Below, one piece after another: positions 25,325-34,300 of a DNA stretch of 64,000 nucleotides. Location of the stretch: contig QFQQ01000015.1 of assembly GCA_003243445.1 (NCBI GenBank), forward strand, positions 1 to 64,000, given 5' to 3'. The position numbers were made by a program, and so were the translations under genes. The DNA is from Citrobacter freundii. GTDB taxonomy: Bacteria > Bacteroidota > Bacteroidia > Chitinophagales > Chitinophagaceae. The notes beneath the pieces were generated by a model. The model worked only from the letters and a program-made list of their open reading frames with translations, did not search any database and had not been told where the DNA came from. Within the stretch, counting starts at the first letter, position 1; the number at the start of each line of letters is the position of its first letter.

Positions 25325-25338
25325 TAGAATTAATTCTA
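25325..25338. promoter_or_regulatory. 14-bp palindrome TAGAATTAATTCTA in a divergent promoter region
   Basis: A perfect palindrome 97 bp upstream of the regulator ATG at 25228 (minus) and 69 bp upstream of the ATG at 25407 (plus). Its core GAATTAATTC equals that of the 26-bp palindrome at 20527-20552, upstream of the paralogous regulator. Plausible shared operator; AT-rich palindromes also arise by chance. Confidence 0.5.
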
Positions 25339-25383
25339 TACGCCGTGTCAACTACTTCTACTTTACTTTCAACTGCTGCAAAC

Positions 25384-25391
25384 TAGTTTTG
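25384..25391 (+). promoter_or_regulatory. probable -7 promoter box (TAGTTTTG)
   Basis: TAGTTTTG fits TAnnTTTG and lies 15 bp before the ATG at 25407, implying a very short leader. No clear TTTG -33 box is seen at the usual distance. Confidence 0.4.
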
Positions 25392-25406
25392 TAAAAAATT
25401 CAATCT

Positions 25407-25841
25407 ATGTATCAACCAATCGTTCCCTCCCTGAAGGGCAACTCATCCATTAACCATCACATCAATCCCGCAATCCGCCCGGTCCGGCTTGCTCTTATTA
25501 CCGATCAAACGGAGATGAAATCGCAAATCAACATCGCCGTTGCAGGAAGTATGCAGACGAACGCGTATACTATGGACTATTACCCCGATTTTAGTTCGGC
25601 TGCCGGTGCAACCAGCTCAGCAGAGAAAATGGTGGTGTTTGTCAGGATAGCGATGGACGGTTTTTTTGAATTTCTGCAAAAGGTGGATCGCACAAGGATA
25701 AAGATCATTGCGCTGATCGATGATATCGCTGATGAATTGCTGGCAGCAAGACTGCTTGAACTGGATTATGTACTGAAGACGGCCATCCGCCCTGATACCA
25801 TTTCAAGAGCACTACGTTCATTTCAAAATCATTTGCATTAA
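25407..25841 (+). CDS. degenerate receiver-like protein without output domain
   Basis: Protein of 144 aa. After a polar N-terminus (1-28) the pattern VRLALITDQTEMKSQIN … EKMVVFVRIAMDGFFEFLQK … RIKIIALIDDIADELLAARL … LDYVLKTAIRPDTISRALRS follows the beta/alpha rhythm of a receiver domain. The DxxMPxxDG site is replaced by VRIAMDG, and the N-terminal acidic pair is absent. The late Lys in DYVLKT is kept. It is probably a phosphorylation-deficient receiver that could bind a partner. It is divergent from the regulator at 24590-25228 and one base before the next gene. Confidence 0.6.
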   Translation: MYQPIVPSLKGNSSINHHINPAIRPVRLALITDQTEMKSQINIAVAGSMQTNAYTMDYYPDFSSAAGATSSAEKMVVFVRIAMDGFFEFLQKVDRTRIKIIALIDDIADELLAARLLELDYVLKTAIRPDTISRALRSFQNHLH

Positions 25842-25842
25842 C

Positions 25843-26436
25843 ATGCATTTTTTCTTCGCGTTTGCATATTTATTCTTCCATTCCCCCGTCTTCGCTGTAG
25901 AAAAGGATCCGGTGACCGGAGCTGCTCCGCTTCAGTTATTTGTTGCACAGGATGATAAAACAGTGCGATTGCAATGGAGTGGAATCCCAGCTCAGCAGTC
26001 TTGTTCTTTCCTGATTGAAAGAAAGTTTCAGGAGAAGTTTTATGTGATCGACTCCTGCAAGGGTGATGGAAGTTCTTTATACACACGAAGCGAAAAATAT
26101 CCCTCTGCCGGCAGGCAGGTGTACCGTATCCGGTGCATGCGTAAAGGCCAGCCATCGTTTCTGAGCGAAGAAAAAACGATCGATGTCTCCCGTCCTGAAA
26201 AACTGACCCTATCGATATCCCCGGGTTCGGCGAGCATGACGGTATTTCATTCGGTTGCAGGAGAGCATGAAAAAATAATTCTTTTCAATAATAAGGACAA
26301 GGTAATTGTTGATTACGATGTAACGCCCGGAAGAAGTTTTACCAGCGTTTCACTTCCTTCAGCTCCCGCCGGATTATATCACCTGGCACTTGTGCGGCAA
26401 CGGGGTATCGTTTTTCACCCGGTGCTTATTGAATGA
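25843..26436 (+). CDS. small secreted beta-sandwich protein
   Basis: Protein of 197 aa, starting one base after the stop of the pseudo-receiver gene and so co-transcribed with it. It has a signal peptide (1-18, ending SPVFA). Then an Fn3-like stretch (VRLQWSGIPAQQSCSFLIER … RQVYRIRCMRKGQPSFLSEE) resembles the linker domain of T9SS cargo. The C-terminal part (LTLSISPGSASMTVF … SAPAGLYHLALVRQRG) looks like a shortened sorting-domain fold. The conserved N-terminal half of a normal cargo is missing, so it may be a free-standing surface module. Function unknown. Confidence 0.65.
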   Translation: MHFFFAFAYLFFHSPVFAVEKDPVTGAAPLQLFVAQDDKTVRLQWSGIPAQQSCSFLIERKFQEKFYVIDSCKGDGSSLYTRSEKYPSAGRQVYRIRCMRKGQPSFLSEEKTIDVSRPEKLTLSISPGSASMTVFHSVAGEHEKIILFNNKDKVIVDYDVTPGRSFTSVSLPSAPAGLYHLALVRQRGIVFHPVLIE

Positions 26437-26631
26437 GTTTAAAACAATAAGACAAACGCTGTCTGGATTCTTATACCGGGAGTATAATGTCTTTAGGCAA
26501 TCACATATCACTGATACTGAAAACACAATCGCCTATCGCAGTGGGTGAATATGGCATTGAATACAAATAAATAATTAATCCAGCCGCTGATCTGTTAGTG
26601 ATCAGCACAGACAACCGTGAATTCCCTTTCA

Positions 26632-29600
26632 ATGAAAAAAATCTGCTTGTTTCTGACTTTGCTTTCTTGTCTCCATGCATTTGCTCAGGTGTGCCCCGAT
26701 CCGCTTGCCACCCGCCGGAAAGTAGCGTCTTCCTTCCACAGTTCAGTAATGATCGATTATACCGGCGTAGTGAAATACTGGGGAGATGGCGCCAACCCGG
26801 CAGCGCCTTCCGGCAACAGTTATGTCCTGTCCCCGCAAAATCTTTCCACTGCCCTTTATGTGGGAACACCCGTGGCAGTTGCTGCGGGTAGCGTGGGAGC
26901 CGGTGGCAATACCAATTATGATCACCAGCTTTTTCTGCTGACCACACAAGCCCTGTATGGATGGGGAGCAAGTAATGCAACGATCACCAATGCGACAGGC
27001 AAAACTGCCATCACGACCATCGCTCTGCCAACTGCACCGGTTGCCACAGTCAATCTCACTGCTGCAAATATCGATTTCATCGCTGCATCAGGTGGTGGCC
27101 TTGCAATAGTGACCAAAAGAGATGGCACCACCAATGGGGAAGTATATGTAAAGAACGGGAATGGCGCCGGTAGTGGTTCTGTTTATACTTATGGCGACGG
27201 AACAACGGGCTCCACGTTCAATACTGCCTGGCACCGCGTTCAGACGGCTGCCGGTGTGAACCTGACAGATGTGGCCCGTTTGTCTTTCAGTCAGAAAGCG
27301 ATCATGGCGCAGACGGCGGGTGGACAGGTATATGTTTGGGGCGAACAGGTATGGGCTTTTCCCGGCACAGGCACCCTCAATACAAGGGCCAGCAGGGCTT
27401 ATGCCACAGCTGTATTGTTGCCAGATGATGGCGGAACGATCACCCCGGTGGATATAAACGTTATTTCAAAAGCGTATGACGCCAACGCCCAGTATGCTAG
27501 CGAATTCGTTCTTGCCACCAATGGTAAAGTGTACGGGATCGGTGAAGGATATGCAGGCATACTCGGGCAGGGCAGTGCTACGGATGCCACCGACTGGGTC
27601 AAGGTAAAATCCCCGGATGGTTCCGCAGAACTCAGTGACATTGTTCAACTGTCTTCCAATAACGCCTATGTTTACCCGGACTTCTATTACAGCATCGGCG
27701 CGCTGAACTCAAATGGTCAGTTGTATCTCTGGGGCGATAACGATTCATACATGCTTGGCGGAACTTCGGCCAGTTACAGCCTGCCGCGTCTTCCACCTAA
27801 CTTCAGCGTCAATGATGCAAGGGTCGGGTTCTTTCACATGGGTGGCCATACAACCATCGCGTTCTTACGGGGCACTAACCGTTTTTGTTATGTGGGTCAC
27901 CTGATCCGCGGAAGCATGGGTGATGGTACGAGTGCTACCGCATCCAGGTCTTCTTATGATTGTATCAATACACCGGATGCCTATATCTGCGAACCTCCAC
28001 CGCCATTGGGCTGCGCTGCTCCATCAGCAAACGACCTGGTGGCTTCTTCCAACCATGCAACGTTGGTGATCAATGGACAGCCATCTGTCAGTTACTGGGG
28101 CCAGGCATCCAGCTCTGCGGAAGCCGGTGTCAATGTTCCAACGCCACGCGTATTATATGAGTACAACGGAACACCACGGGGAGTGGCCGCCAGCGCCGTT
28201 ACGGAGGGAACGGCCGCAAGCGCTACGCAGATGTGGATCCTTACCAATGAAGGGCTTTGGGGGTGGGGATATAGTGCCCGCACGATCAGCAGCGGTACAC
28301 CCGGAGCTGTAGGTCTTACGGTGATGGCTTTACCTGTTCCTATCAACGATGTAAGTTTTATACGTTCTTCAAGAGGAGGTATTGCGCTGGTGACACAGGC
28401 CGGTGAGATCTGGATCAAGGCCGGCAGTTCAAGCGCTTGCTCGGCACGTGTGTATGGAGATGGCACAACAGCACTGGATAATAACTGGCACAAGGTGAAA
28501 ACGGCTGACGCAGGCAATCCTGATCTTACCGGTGTTACTGAACTGAGCTTTGCCGGAAACGCGGCTATGGCCATTACTCCGGCAGGCGTATATGTATGGG
28601 GAAACAACACCTATCTTGCAAATGGATCTGCAATGGCCAATCGCAGTTACGCCACTTTGTTACCTGCATTGCATGCAGATTTTACCGGAACAGTGATCCC
28701 TAAATCAGTGGAGATCATTCAGGCCGGTTCTACCGGCGCTGCCCAATTCATTCTTGGCTCCAATGGCAGGTTGTATTCCGCAGGTGATAATGTGAATGGT
28801 GTATTAGGACATGGTGATCTTACCGCGCGCAGCTCCTGGACAGTGATCTCATCGCTTTCCAGCATCCGGAAACTTTCCAGCAATAACCCGTTTGCTGTCG
28901 GTTACAGTATAGGAGCCATTACCCTGAATGGCACGGTGTATCTCTGGGGCAGCAACAGCAACGGCATGTTGGGTGCCAGTACATCAACTACTCAATTTAC
29001 TTCTCCGACTATTCCGGCCGGCATCACTCCCGGAACCGTGGCTGGTTTTGAAATAGGCGGACATCAGACCATCATCTTTCCTAAAACAGGATCACAATTC
29101 TATTTTGCCGGTCATAATATCGGCGGATCAAAAGGCGATAATACAGCAGATGGCAACATCACTTCTTTTGCAACCGGTGCCGATGTGGTGAACTGTGCCG
29201 GTGTTGTTTATGATATCTCGGGAAATCTTTTCAATGATGCCAACGGTGTAACCGACGGACTGGTGAACGGTAACGGCATGAATAGCATCGGCAGCGTTAC
29301 GTACTACGCCAACCTGCTGGACGAAGCAGGATATGTGGTGGGTTCATCGGCGATCGATCCGGTAACAGGTGCATACAGCTTCAGCGGTTATCCTTCCGGC
29401 AACTATGTGTTGCAGCTTTCGGAAACAGCCGGTACATTGTTCTCGCCGGCTCCTGCCAATGTAACATTGCCGGCAGGCTGGAACTTCACAGGTGATCAGG
29501 CAGGCACTACCGCTTTTGCAGGTATCGACGGCACACCGGATGGAGTATTGGCGATCAGCCTCGTCAGCTCTTTGTCAGGCGCGAATATCGGGCTTGACCG

Positions 29601-31275
29601 TACACCGCTCAGCCAACCCGTTACAACAGCTTCCGCTATCGTAGCACCCGTGGGCCATCATACCACGCAGGTTCCCTTGCTGATGGGTTCGGATCCGGAA
29701 GACCAGCCGGTGAACGGATCACTCAGCGGAAAAATAATCCGGATCACCAGTTTGCCTTCCAACGGAGATATTTATTACAATGGCGGATTGCTGACCGCAG
29801 GAGCGATCATTTCTTCTTATGACCCGGCACTGCTGCAAGTGGATCCCAATGATCTTATCACTCAATTATCATTTTCCTATCAATACCTGGATGCAGCGGG
29901 TATTGCAAGCAATACCTCCGTTGTGACAATGAATTTCCGCTACGAAACCATCAGCGGAAATGTATATCATGATCCGAATGGAGTGCAGGATGCGGGTGGG
30001 GGATTGGTAAGCGGTTCTCCTCTTTCCTCAGCGGGCGGCACAGCACTTTATATAAGCCTGATCGATCCGGAGAATACAGGAACCATTCTTGCCACGGCTG
30101 CCGTACAATCCAACGGCTCCTATAATTTCAGCAGTATTGTTCCTGCGGGAGACCTGAAGCTTGTATTGCATACCGTGCCCGGCAATTATACAAGCGGTGG
30201 TTCGTTGACGGCTCAACTTCCCACGGGCTGGTCTTTTGCCGGCAAACAGATCGGAACAACTGCTGCTGTGAACATCAATCTTCCGGTGGATGGCAACTTC
30301 CCGGTCACAGTAGTGGCAAGTCCGTTCGCAAATGTCAACTTTGGTATCGAACAAACGCCACAGGCGGATAACAAGATCTATTTTATCGCACAGCCTGCAG
30401 TGAACCAGGTGATCACGCTGAACGGTAACCCCGCTGTAACACCTGTGCTTCCCGGGCAGCTTACGGGCTCAGATCCGGAAGATGCGCCGGCATCGCAGGG
30501 CTTGAATGGTGATCAGTCCGACCGCCGCATTCAGATCATCACCGTCCCATTGAATGGACAATTAAAATATAATGGCGCAACAGTAACCGCAGGAGATGTG
30601 ATCAGTCAGTATAACAAAGACCTGTTAAGCGTTGCGCTGACAGGCACCGGTTATACAGGCATCAGTTTTAGTTATGTATATGTTGATGCCGCCAACGTTG
30701 TTTCCAATACAGCGTCTTACTCCATTAACTGGGGCAATCCTTTACCAGTGACCTGGCTGAGCTTTACGGCTACGGGTGAGAATAGTTTGGTAAAGCTTCA
30801 GTGGAAAACAGCAACAGAGATCGATAATGCGGGTTTCTATATCGAACGGAGCCTTGATGCCCGCGCCTGGGAAACGATCGGACATACAGATTCGAAAGCT
30901 CCCAACGGGAATTCCTCACAGGTACTGGAGTACGACCATACTGATGCTGCTCCATTGGCAGGAACCAACTACTACCGGTTGAAGCAGGTGGATAAGAACG
31001 GACATGCACAGTACAGCGTTACCCGGATAGTACAGATCAGGAAAACAGCGATCGCTTTCTCACCGAATCCGGTTGTTTCCCATCTTCGGATCACCGGTTG
31101 TGACAATGGTGATCAGCTGGAAGTAGTATCGGTAGATGGAAAAGTAATGCTCACACAGCGCGCAACTGGCGCCAGTACGATGATCGATGCAGCCGGCTTA
31201 CCGACAGGTCCCTATATTCTTAATGTCCGCGTTGCGGGTCGCTTGATCACTTCTTTGAAATTTGTAAAAAAATAG
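26632..31275 (+). CDS. giant T9SS-sorted protein with RCC1-like propellers and SdrD-like modules
   Basis: With the ATG at 26632 (MKKICLFLTLLSCLHAFAQ) the protein is 1547 aa. Two homologous RCC1-like blocks follow (about 25-450 and 460-860), with units such as GQVYVWGEQVWAF, GQLYLWGDNDSYMLGG and GTVYLWGSNSNGMLG. Then come two SdrD/B-type modules (ISGNLFNDANGVTDG at about 861; ISGNVYHDPNGVQDAG at about 1107), two cadherin-like segments (DPEDQPVNGSLSGK; DPEDAPASQGLNGDQ), an Fn3-like linker (about 1373-1465) and a C-terminal sorting domain (about 1467-1547). It should be displayed on the cell surface. No enzyme motif is seen; adhesion or binding is likely. A strong terminator follows. Confidence 0.85.
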   Translation: MKKICLFLTLLSCLHAFAQVCPDPLATRRKVASSFHSSVMIDYTGVVKYWGDGANPAAPSGNSYVLSPQNLSTALYVGTPVAVAAGSVGAGGNTNYDHQLFLLTTQALYGWGASNATITNATGKTAITTIALPTAPVATVNLTAANIDFIAASGGGLAIVTKRDGTTNGEVYVKNGNGAGSGSVYTYGDGTTGSTFNTAWHRVQTAAGVNLTDVARLSFSQKAIMAQTAGGQVYVWGEQVWAFPGTGTLNTRASRAYATAVLLPDDGGTITPVDINVISKAYDANAQYASEFVLATNGKVYGIGEGYAGILGQGSATDATDWVKVKSPDGSAELSDIVQLSSNNAYVYPDFYYSIGALNSNGQLYLWGDNDSYMLGGTSASYSLPRLPPNFSVNDARVGFFHMGGHTTIAFLRGTNRFCYVGHLIRGSMGDGTSATASRSSYDCINTPDAYICEPPPPLGCAAPSANDLVASSNHATLVINGQPSVSYWGQASSSAEAGVNVPTPRVLYEYNGTPRGVAASAVTEGTAASATQMWILTNEGLWGWGYSARTISSGTPGAVGLTVMALPVPINDVSFIRSSRGGIALVTQAGEIWIKAGSSSACSARVYGDGTTALDNNWHKVKTADAGNPDLTGVTELSFAGNAAMAITPAGVYVWGNNTYLANGSAMANRSYATLLPALHADFTGTVIPKSVEIIQAGSTGAAQFILGSNGRLYSAGDNVNGVLGHGDLTARSSWTVISSLSSIRKLSSNNPFAVGYSIGAITLNGTVYLWGSNSNGMLGASTSTTQFTSPTIPAGITPGTVAGFEIGGHQTIIFPKTGSQFYFAGHNIGGSKGDNTADGNITSFATGADVVNCAGVVYDISGNLFNDANGVTDGLVNGNGMNSIGSVTYYANLLDEAGYVVGSSAIDPVTGAYSFSGYPSGNYVLQLSETAGTLFSPAPANVTLPAGWNFTGDQAGTTAFAGIDGTPDGVLAISLVSSLSGANIGLDRTPLSQPVTTASAIVAPVGHHTTQVPLLMGSDPEDQPVNGSLSGKIIRITSLPSNGDIYYNGGLLTAGAIISSYDPALLQVDPNDLITQLSFSYQYLDAAGIASNTSVVTMNFRYETISGNVYHDPNGVQDAGGGLVSGSPLSSAGGTALYISLIDPENTGTILATAAVQSNGSYNFSSIVPAGDLKLVLHTVPGNYTSGGSLTAQLPTGWSFAGKQIGTTAAVNINLPVDGNFPVTVVASPFANVNFGIEQTPQADNKIYFIAQPAVNQVITLNGNPAVTPVLPGQLTGSDPEDAPASQGLNGDQSDRRIQIITVPLNGQLKYNGATVTAGDVISQYNKDLLSVALTGTGYTGISFSYVYVDAANVVSNTASYSINWGNPLPVTWLSFTATGENSLVKLQWKTATEIDNAGFYIERSLDARAWETIGHTDSKAPNGNSSQVLEYDHTDAAPLAGTNYYRLKQVDKNGHAQYSVTRIVQIRKTAIAFSPNPVVSHLRITGCDNGDQLEVVSVDGKVMLTQRATGASTMIDAAGLPTGPYILNVRVAGRLITSLKFVKK

Positions 31276-31294
31276 AAAGAGGTCGTATTCCAAC

Positions 31295-31322
31295 AAGCCG
31301 GTGATTTCACCGGCTTTTTTTT
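31295..31322 (+). terminator. strong intrinsic terminator
   Basis: AAGCCGGTG (31295-31303) pairs with CACCGGCTT (31308-31316) around ATTT, followed by further Ts to 31322. It lies 20 bp after the stop of the giant surface-protein gene. Confidence 0.93.
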
Positions 31323-31389
31323 ATGCGCTACTTTATGGAAATTTTTCCTGTCCGCATCTTCTGGCTTAAATCAACTCCACGGCACTGGT

Positions 31390-32208
31390 ATGATCACTTC
31401 CTCGTTTAAACAATTCTTTCTGCTTCTTATAGCCACGCTGCTGACTCATACGTCTTATACACAAAAGAACGCACTGTATATAGAACCGCGGCAGGATAAC
31501 AATGAAAATGTCAATCCGTATAACTACGATAACAAGATCTTTGTTCCTGGAAAAACCTACCTCTATGATTACTTTATCGTGAAGGGAAATGATACGCTGA
31601 AGTATAAAATTACTCCAATGCCCGACGGTTCGAAGAGTTGGGCTTACGTCCCGAAAGAAAATGCAGACAGCAGTACTGTCGTTTTTCTCGGTATAAAAAC
31701 CTTGCCGAAAAAAGGACCGATCATGATGGATAAGCCCGACTATGATCAAACCGAGATCTTTCTGTATCACTATAACATCGCTTTGAAACCGCTGGATACG
31801 GAACTGACGGGTGTAATAGAGAACAAGCAGAATGTCTGGCTTCATCCTTTCCGTTTTCATGCCCTTCAGATCCTGCAGCTGGCGCCATTCCCTTATGCAA
31901 AACTTAATTTACCACGCGGACAAACCTATCGCTGGGATCTGGCGATAGGCAAGCATTGGCCAGAGTTTAGAGCACTTGAATGGAAAGGCAGGATCAACAT
32001 GAAATGCAACTACACCATCGGAGAAAATACGGAAGTGGAAGTTCCTTATGGTAAAGTGAGTTGCACGGAGATCCGGGCAGAGGGCGTTACCCGGGAAGGA
32101 ACCGGCAGACTGCTGGCATACTTTAATGAACAATTGGGTTTTGTAAAGCTTGTATATAACAATCTCGACGGATCAGTAATAGTAATCAGTCTTAAAGAGG
32201 TAAGATAA
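31390..32208 (+). CDS. secreted protein, DUF3108-like
   Basis: Protein of 272 aa with a signal peptide (about 1-24, ending TSYTQ). The mature chain is beta-rich: GKTYLYDYFIVKGNDTLKYK, YHYNIALKPLDTEL, ENKQNVWLHPFRFH, GKVSCTEIRAEGV, then YFNEQLGFVKLVYNN near the end. The closing 'F-N-E-x-L-G-F-V-K-L-x-Y' pattern is like DUF3108-type periplasmic or surface proteins, though identity cannot be proven by eye. It stands alone after a terminator and is convergent with the HAMP kinase gene. Function unknown. Confidence 0.7.
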   Translation: MITSSFKQFFLLLIATLLTHTSYTQKNALYIEPRQDNNENVNPYNYDNKIFVPGKTYLYDYFIVKGNDTLKYKITPMPDGSKSWAYVPKENADSSTVVFLGIKTLPKKGPIMMDKPDYDQTEIFLYHYNIALKPLDTELTGVIENKQNVWLHPFRFHALQILQLAPFPYAKLNLPRGQTYRWDLAIGKHWPEFRALEWKGRINMKCNYTIGENTEVEVPYGKVSCTEIRAEGVTREGTGRLLAYFNEQLGFVKLVYNNLDGSVIVISLKEVR

Positions 32209-32321
32209 ACGTTAGCAATGTTGGATTTGCAAAACATGGTTACGGAAACACATCAGAACTTTTTTGGGATCCTGCATGAAGTGGAGCGTTTTCACATGAT
32301 CACAATTCATAGGAAATACTT

Positions 32322-33617
32322 CTATATTCTTTTGAATAAAATCGTACTAATAAATCTGTGGTCAGCAAAATCAATTGTCAACATTCCTTCATTCTTTTCC
32401 GCCAGTTGCCGGACGATCCAAAGGCCAAGGCCAAAGCCTTCTTTATAGAAACCTTCGCGATAAAATCTATTGCCCAGCCGTTCAGGGTTTTCAATGATAT
32501 CATCTGTTTCGTTGGAGATCGATAATTGTATCCCATCAACAGTTTTTATCAGTGCTATTTCGATCAGGCTGTTTTTGCGTGAATACTTGACTGCATTGGT
32601 CAGCAGGTTACCCAGGATCATTTCGATCTGCTGCCTGTCTGCCAGCAGTGAGAAGTCTTCTTCCTCGGGTGTGACGGATAACCTGAAACGTTGACCCGAT
32701 TCCTTTGCCATTCCCTGTAAATTTTCAGCGGCATTCATACAAGCATCCACCAGGAGAATGTTCTCTTTTCGCACTGCCATTGCATCTGCCTTTAACTGGC
32801 TCATCAGCAGGAAATGATTGACGAGTTTGATGAGCCGCTGCACTTCCTGTTTTTGACTTTCAATGACCGCTTGCATTTCCGGCGTTAAGTCGGAGCTTTC
32901 CAGCACCTGCAATTCCGCCAGCATGTTGCTGAGCGGAGTGCGTAGCTCATGAGAGGCTGATGCAAAGAATGTGTGCTGTTCTTCCACCTGATGCTTGATG
33001 CGGCCGAGCATGCGGTTGAGTGCGTCCGTAAGCTGATGAAGTTCATCTGCAGTTGCAGAGCCCGGCAACAATTGAATGTCACTGTGGAGATCGGTGGCGG
33101 AAGCGCGAGATATGATCTGCCGGATAGGCCGGAGCAATGCGCCTGTAAATGCATAACCCAGCAATAACGAAGCAAGAAAAGCAAGGGGCAGATAAATGAA
33201 TAAAAGCCGTTGCCAGGAATTGAGTGAACGGATCAATTCATCATCCGGTAATGTATAGCTGATCTGAAGCCGGCCACCGGTTTCGAGCGTCTTTGTTTGT
33301 TGCACCGTTCTGGAAGACGGGGGAGGAGCGAAATTGTTATAAAGCGTATCAGTCTGCCGGCCGTCATAATAGCTAAGCACAAAGCGTTCGCTATTTTGTG
33401 CCAACGGTATGACGAGCGGGTTGATGGAGGTTTTCTGCAATACCAGCTCTGCTCCGGCGGTCAGCCGGGTGGTAAAGTTCTGTTCCAGTTCAGTCCGGAT
33501 CTTCCTGTACAGCACAAACACAAATGTCATCAGCACGATGAAGAACAACAGGCCGAAGAAAAGACCAAAGCGAAAGCGCAGGCTTTTATAGAACGGGTAT
33601 TGATTGTTTTTTTTCAA
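32322..33617 (-). CDS. HAMP-containing sensor histidine kinase (TTG start)
   Basis: Protein of 431 aa. TM1 is about 14-34 (FGLFFGLLFFIVLMTFVFVL) and TM2 about 137-160, with a small periplasmic domain between. HAMP, then HisKA with His223 (ASASHELRTPLSNML), and an ATPase domain (NLLTNAVKYSRKN; GFGLGLWIVRQLA) follow. The usual DxGxG of the G1 box reads SNETDDI, a deviation also found in some Bacteroidota kinases. The start is TTG at 33617, overlapping the TGA of the regulator (TTGA, 33614-33617); the next Met is inside TM1, so TTG is very likely real. It is last in the operon with 35017-36261, 34301-34978 and 33614-34294. Confidence 0.92.
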   Translation of the reverse strand: MKKNNQYPFYKSLRFRFGLFFGLLFFIVLMTFVFVLYRKIRTELEQNFTTRLTAGAELVLQKTSINPLVIPLAQNSERFVLSYYDGRQTDTLYNNFAPPPSSRTVQQTKTLETGGRLQISYTLPDDELIRSLNSWQRLLFIYLPLAFLASLLLGYAFTGALLRPIRQIISRASATDLHSDIQLLPGSATADELHQLTDALNRMLGRIKHQVEEQHTFFASASHELRTPLSNMLAELQVLESSDLTPEMQAVIESQKQEVQRLIKLVNHFLLMSQLKADAMAVRKENILLVDACMNAAENLQGMAKESGQRFRLSVTPEEEDFSLLADRQQIEMILGNLLTNAVKYSRKNSLIEIALIKTVDGIQLSISNETDDIIENPERLGNRFYREGFYKEGFGLGLWIVRQLAEKNEGMLTIDFADHRFISTILFKRI

Positions 33618-34294
33618 GTCCGTTTGATGCCTTTTAGTTTATAGCCGGAGCCGATGACTGTTTCGATCATTGGCTGATCAAAGCCCTTGTCCAGTTTTTT
33701 TCGCAATTGATACAGGTATACATCCACCACATTGCTCTCCGGATCAAAGTCAACTTCCCATACATTCTCCAGCAACTGCATGCGCGTTACAACGCGATTC
33801 AGATTTTTTGCCAGGTAATGAAGCAGGAGAAACTCTTTGGTGGTAAGCGGGATTTCTTTTCCTCCACGCACCACCTTTCGTCCGGTAATGTCGATCACGA
33901 GGTCATCGATCGTGAGGATCGATGATTCCTGGCGGCCTGCCTTGCGTTGCACAGCCCTGATGCGTGCGAGGAATTCATTCCATTCGAATGGTTTCCGGAT
34001 ATAATCCACCGCACCAAGATCGAGCCCTTCCACGACCTGTTCTGTACTGCTTAAGGCACTCACGATAATGACCGGTGTATCGATCTTAAAAGCACGCAGG
34101 TTCTTCAATACTTCAAAGCCGTTGGCGCCGGGCAACATCAGGTCCAGCAGGATCAGGTCAAACTCTTCGCCCGCTGCCTTCTCCAGCGCTTCCGATCCTG
34201 AGTGGCATTGCTGCACAAGGTATCCTGCCTGTTGCAGACCCTTTGCCATAAAGCTGGCCAGTTTCTTTTCATCTTCCGCAATCAATACTTTCAT
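33614..34294 (-). CDS. OmpR/PhoB-type response regulator
   Basis: Protein of 226 aa. The receiver has Glu7-Asp8, phospho-acceptor Asp51 (LILLDLMLPGANGF) and Lys101 (YIRKPF). A winged-helix Trans_reg_C domain follows (about 125-224: EIPLTTKEFLLLHYLAKNL … VVDVYLYQLRKKLDKG … VIGSGYKL). Its stop overlaps the TTG start of the kinase by 4 bp, and its start lies 6 bp after the lipoprotein gene's stop. The four-gene order (transporter, PPH lipoprotein, regulator, kinase) suggests the system controls or senses envelope conditions linked to these products. Confidence 0.94.
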   Translation of the reverse strand: MKVLIAEDEKKLASFMAKGLQQAGYLVQQCHSGSEALEKAAGEEFDLILLDLMLPGANGFEVLKNLRAFKIDTPVIIVSALSSTEQVVEGLDLGAVDYIRKPFEWNEFLARIRAVQRKAGRQESSILTIDDLVIDITGRKVVRGGKEIPLTTKEFLLLHYLAKNLNRVVTRMQLLENVWEVDFDPESNVVDVYLYQLRKKLDKGFDQPMIETVIGSGYKLKGIKRT

Positions 34295-34300
34295 GCGTTG

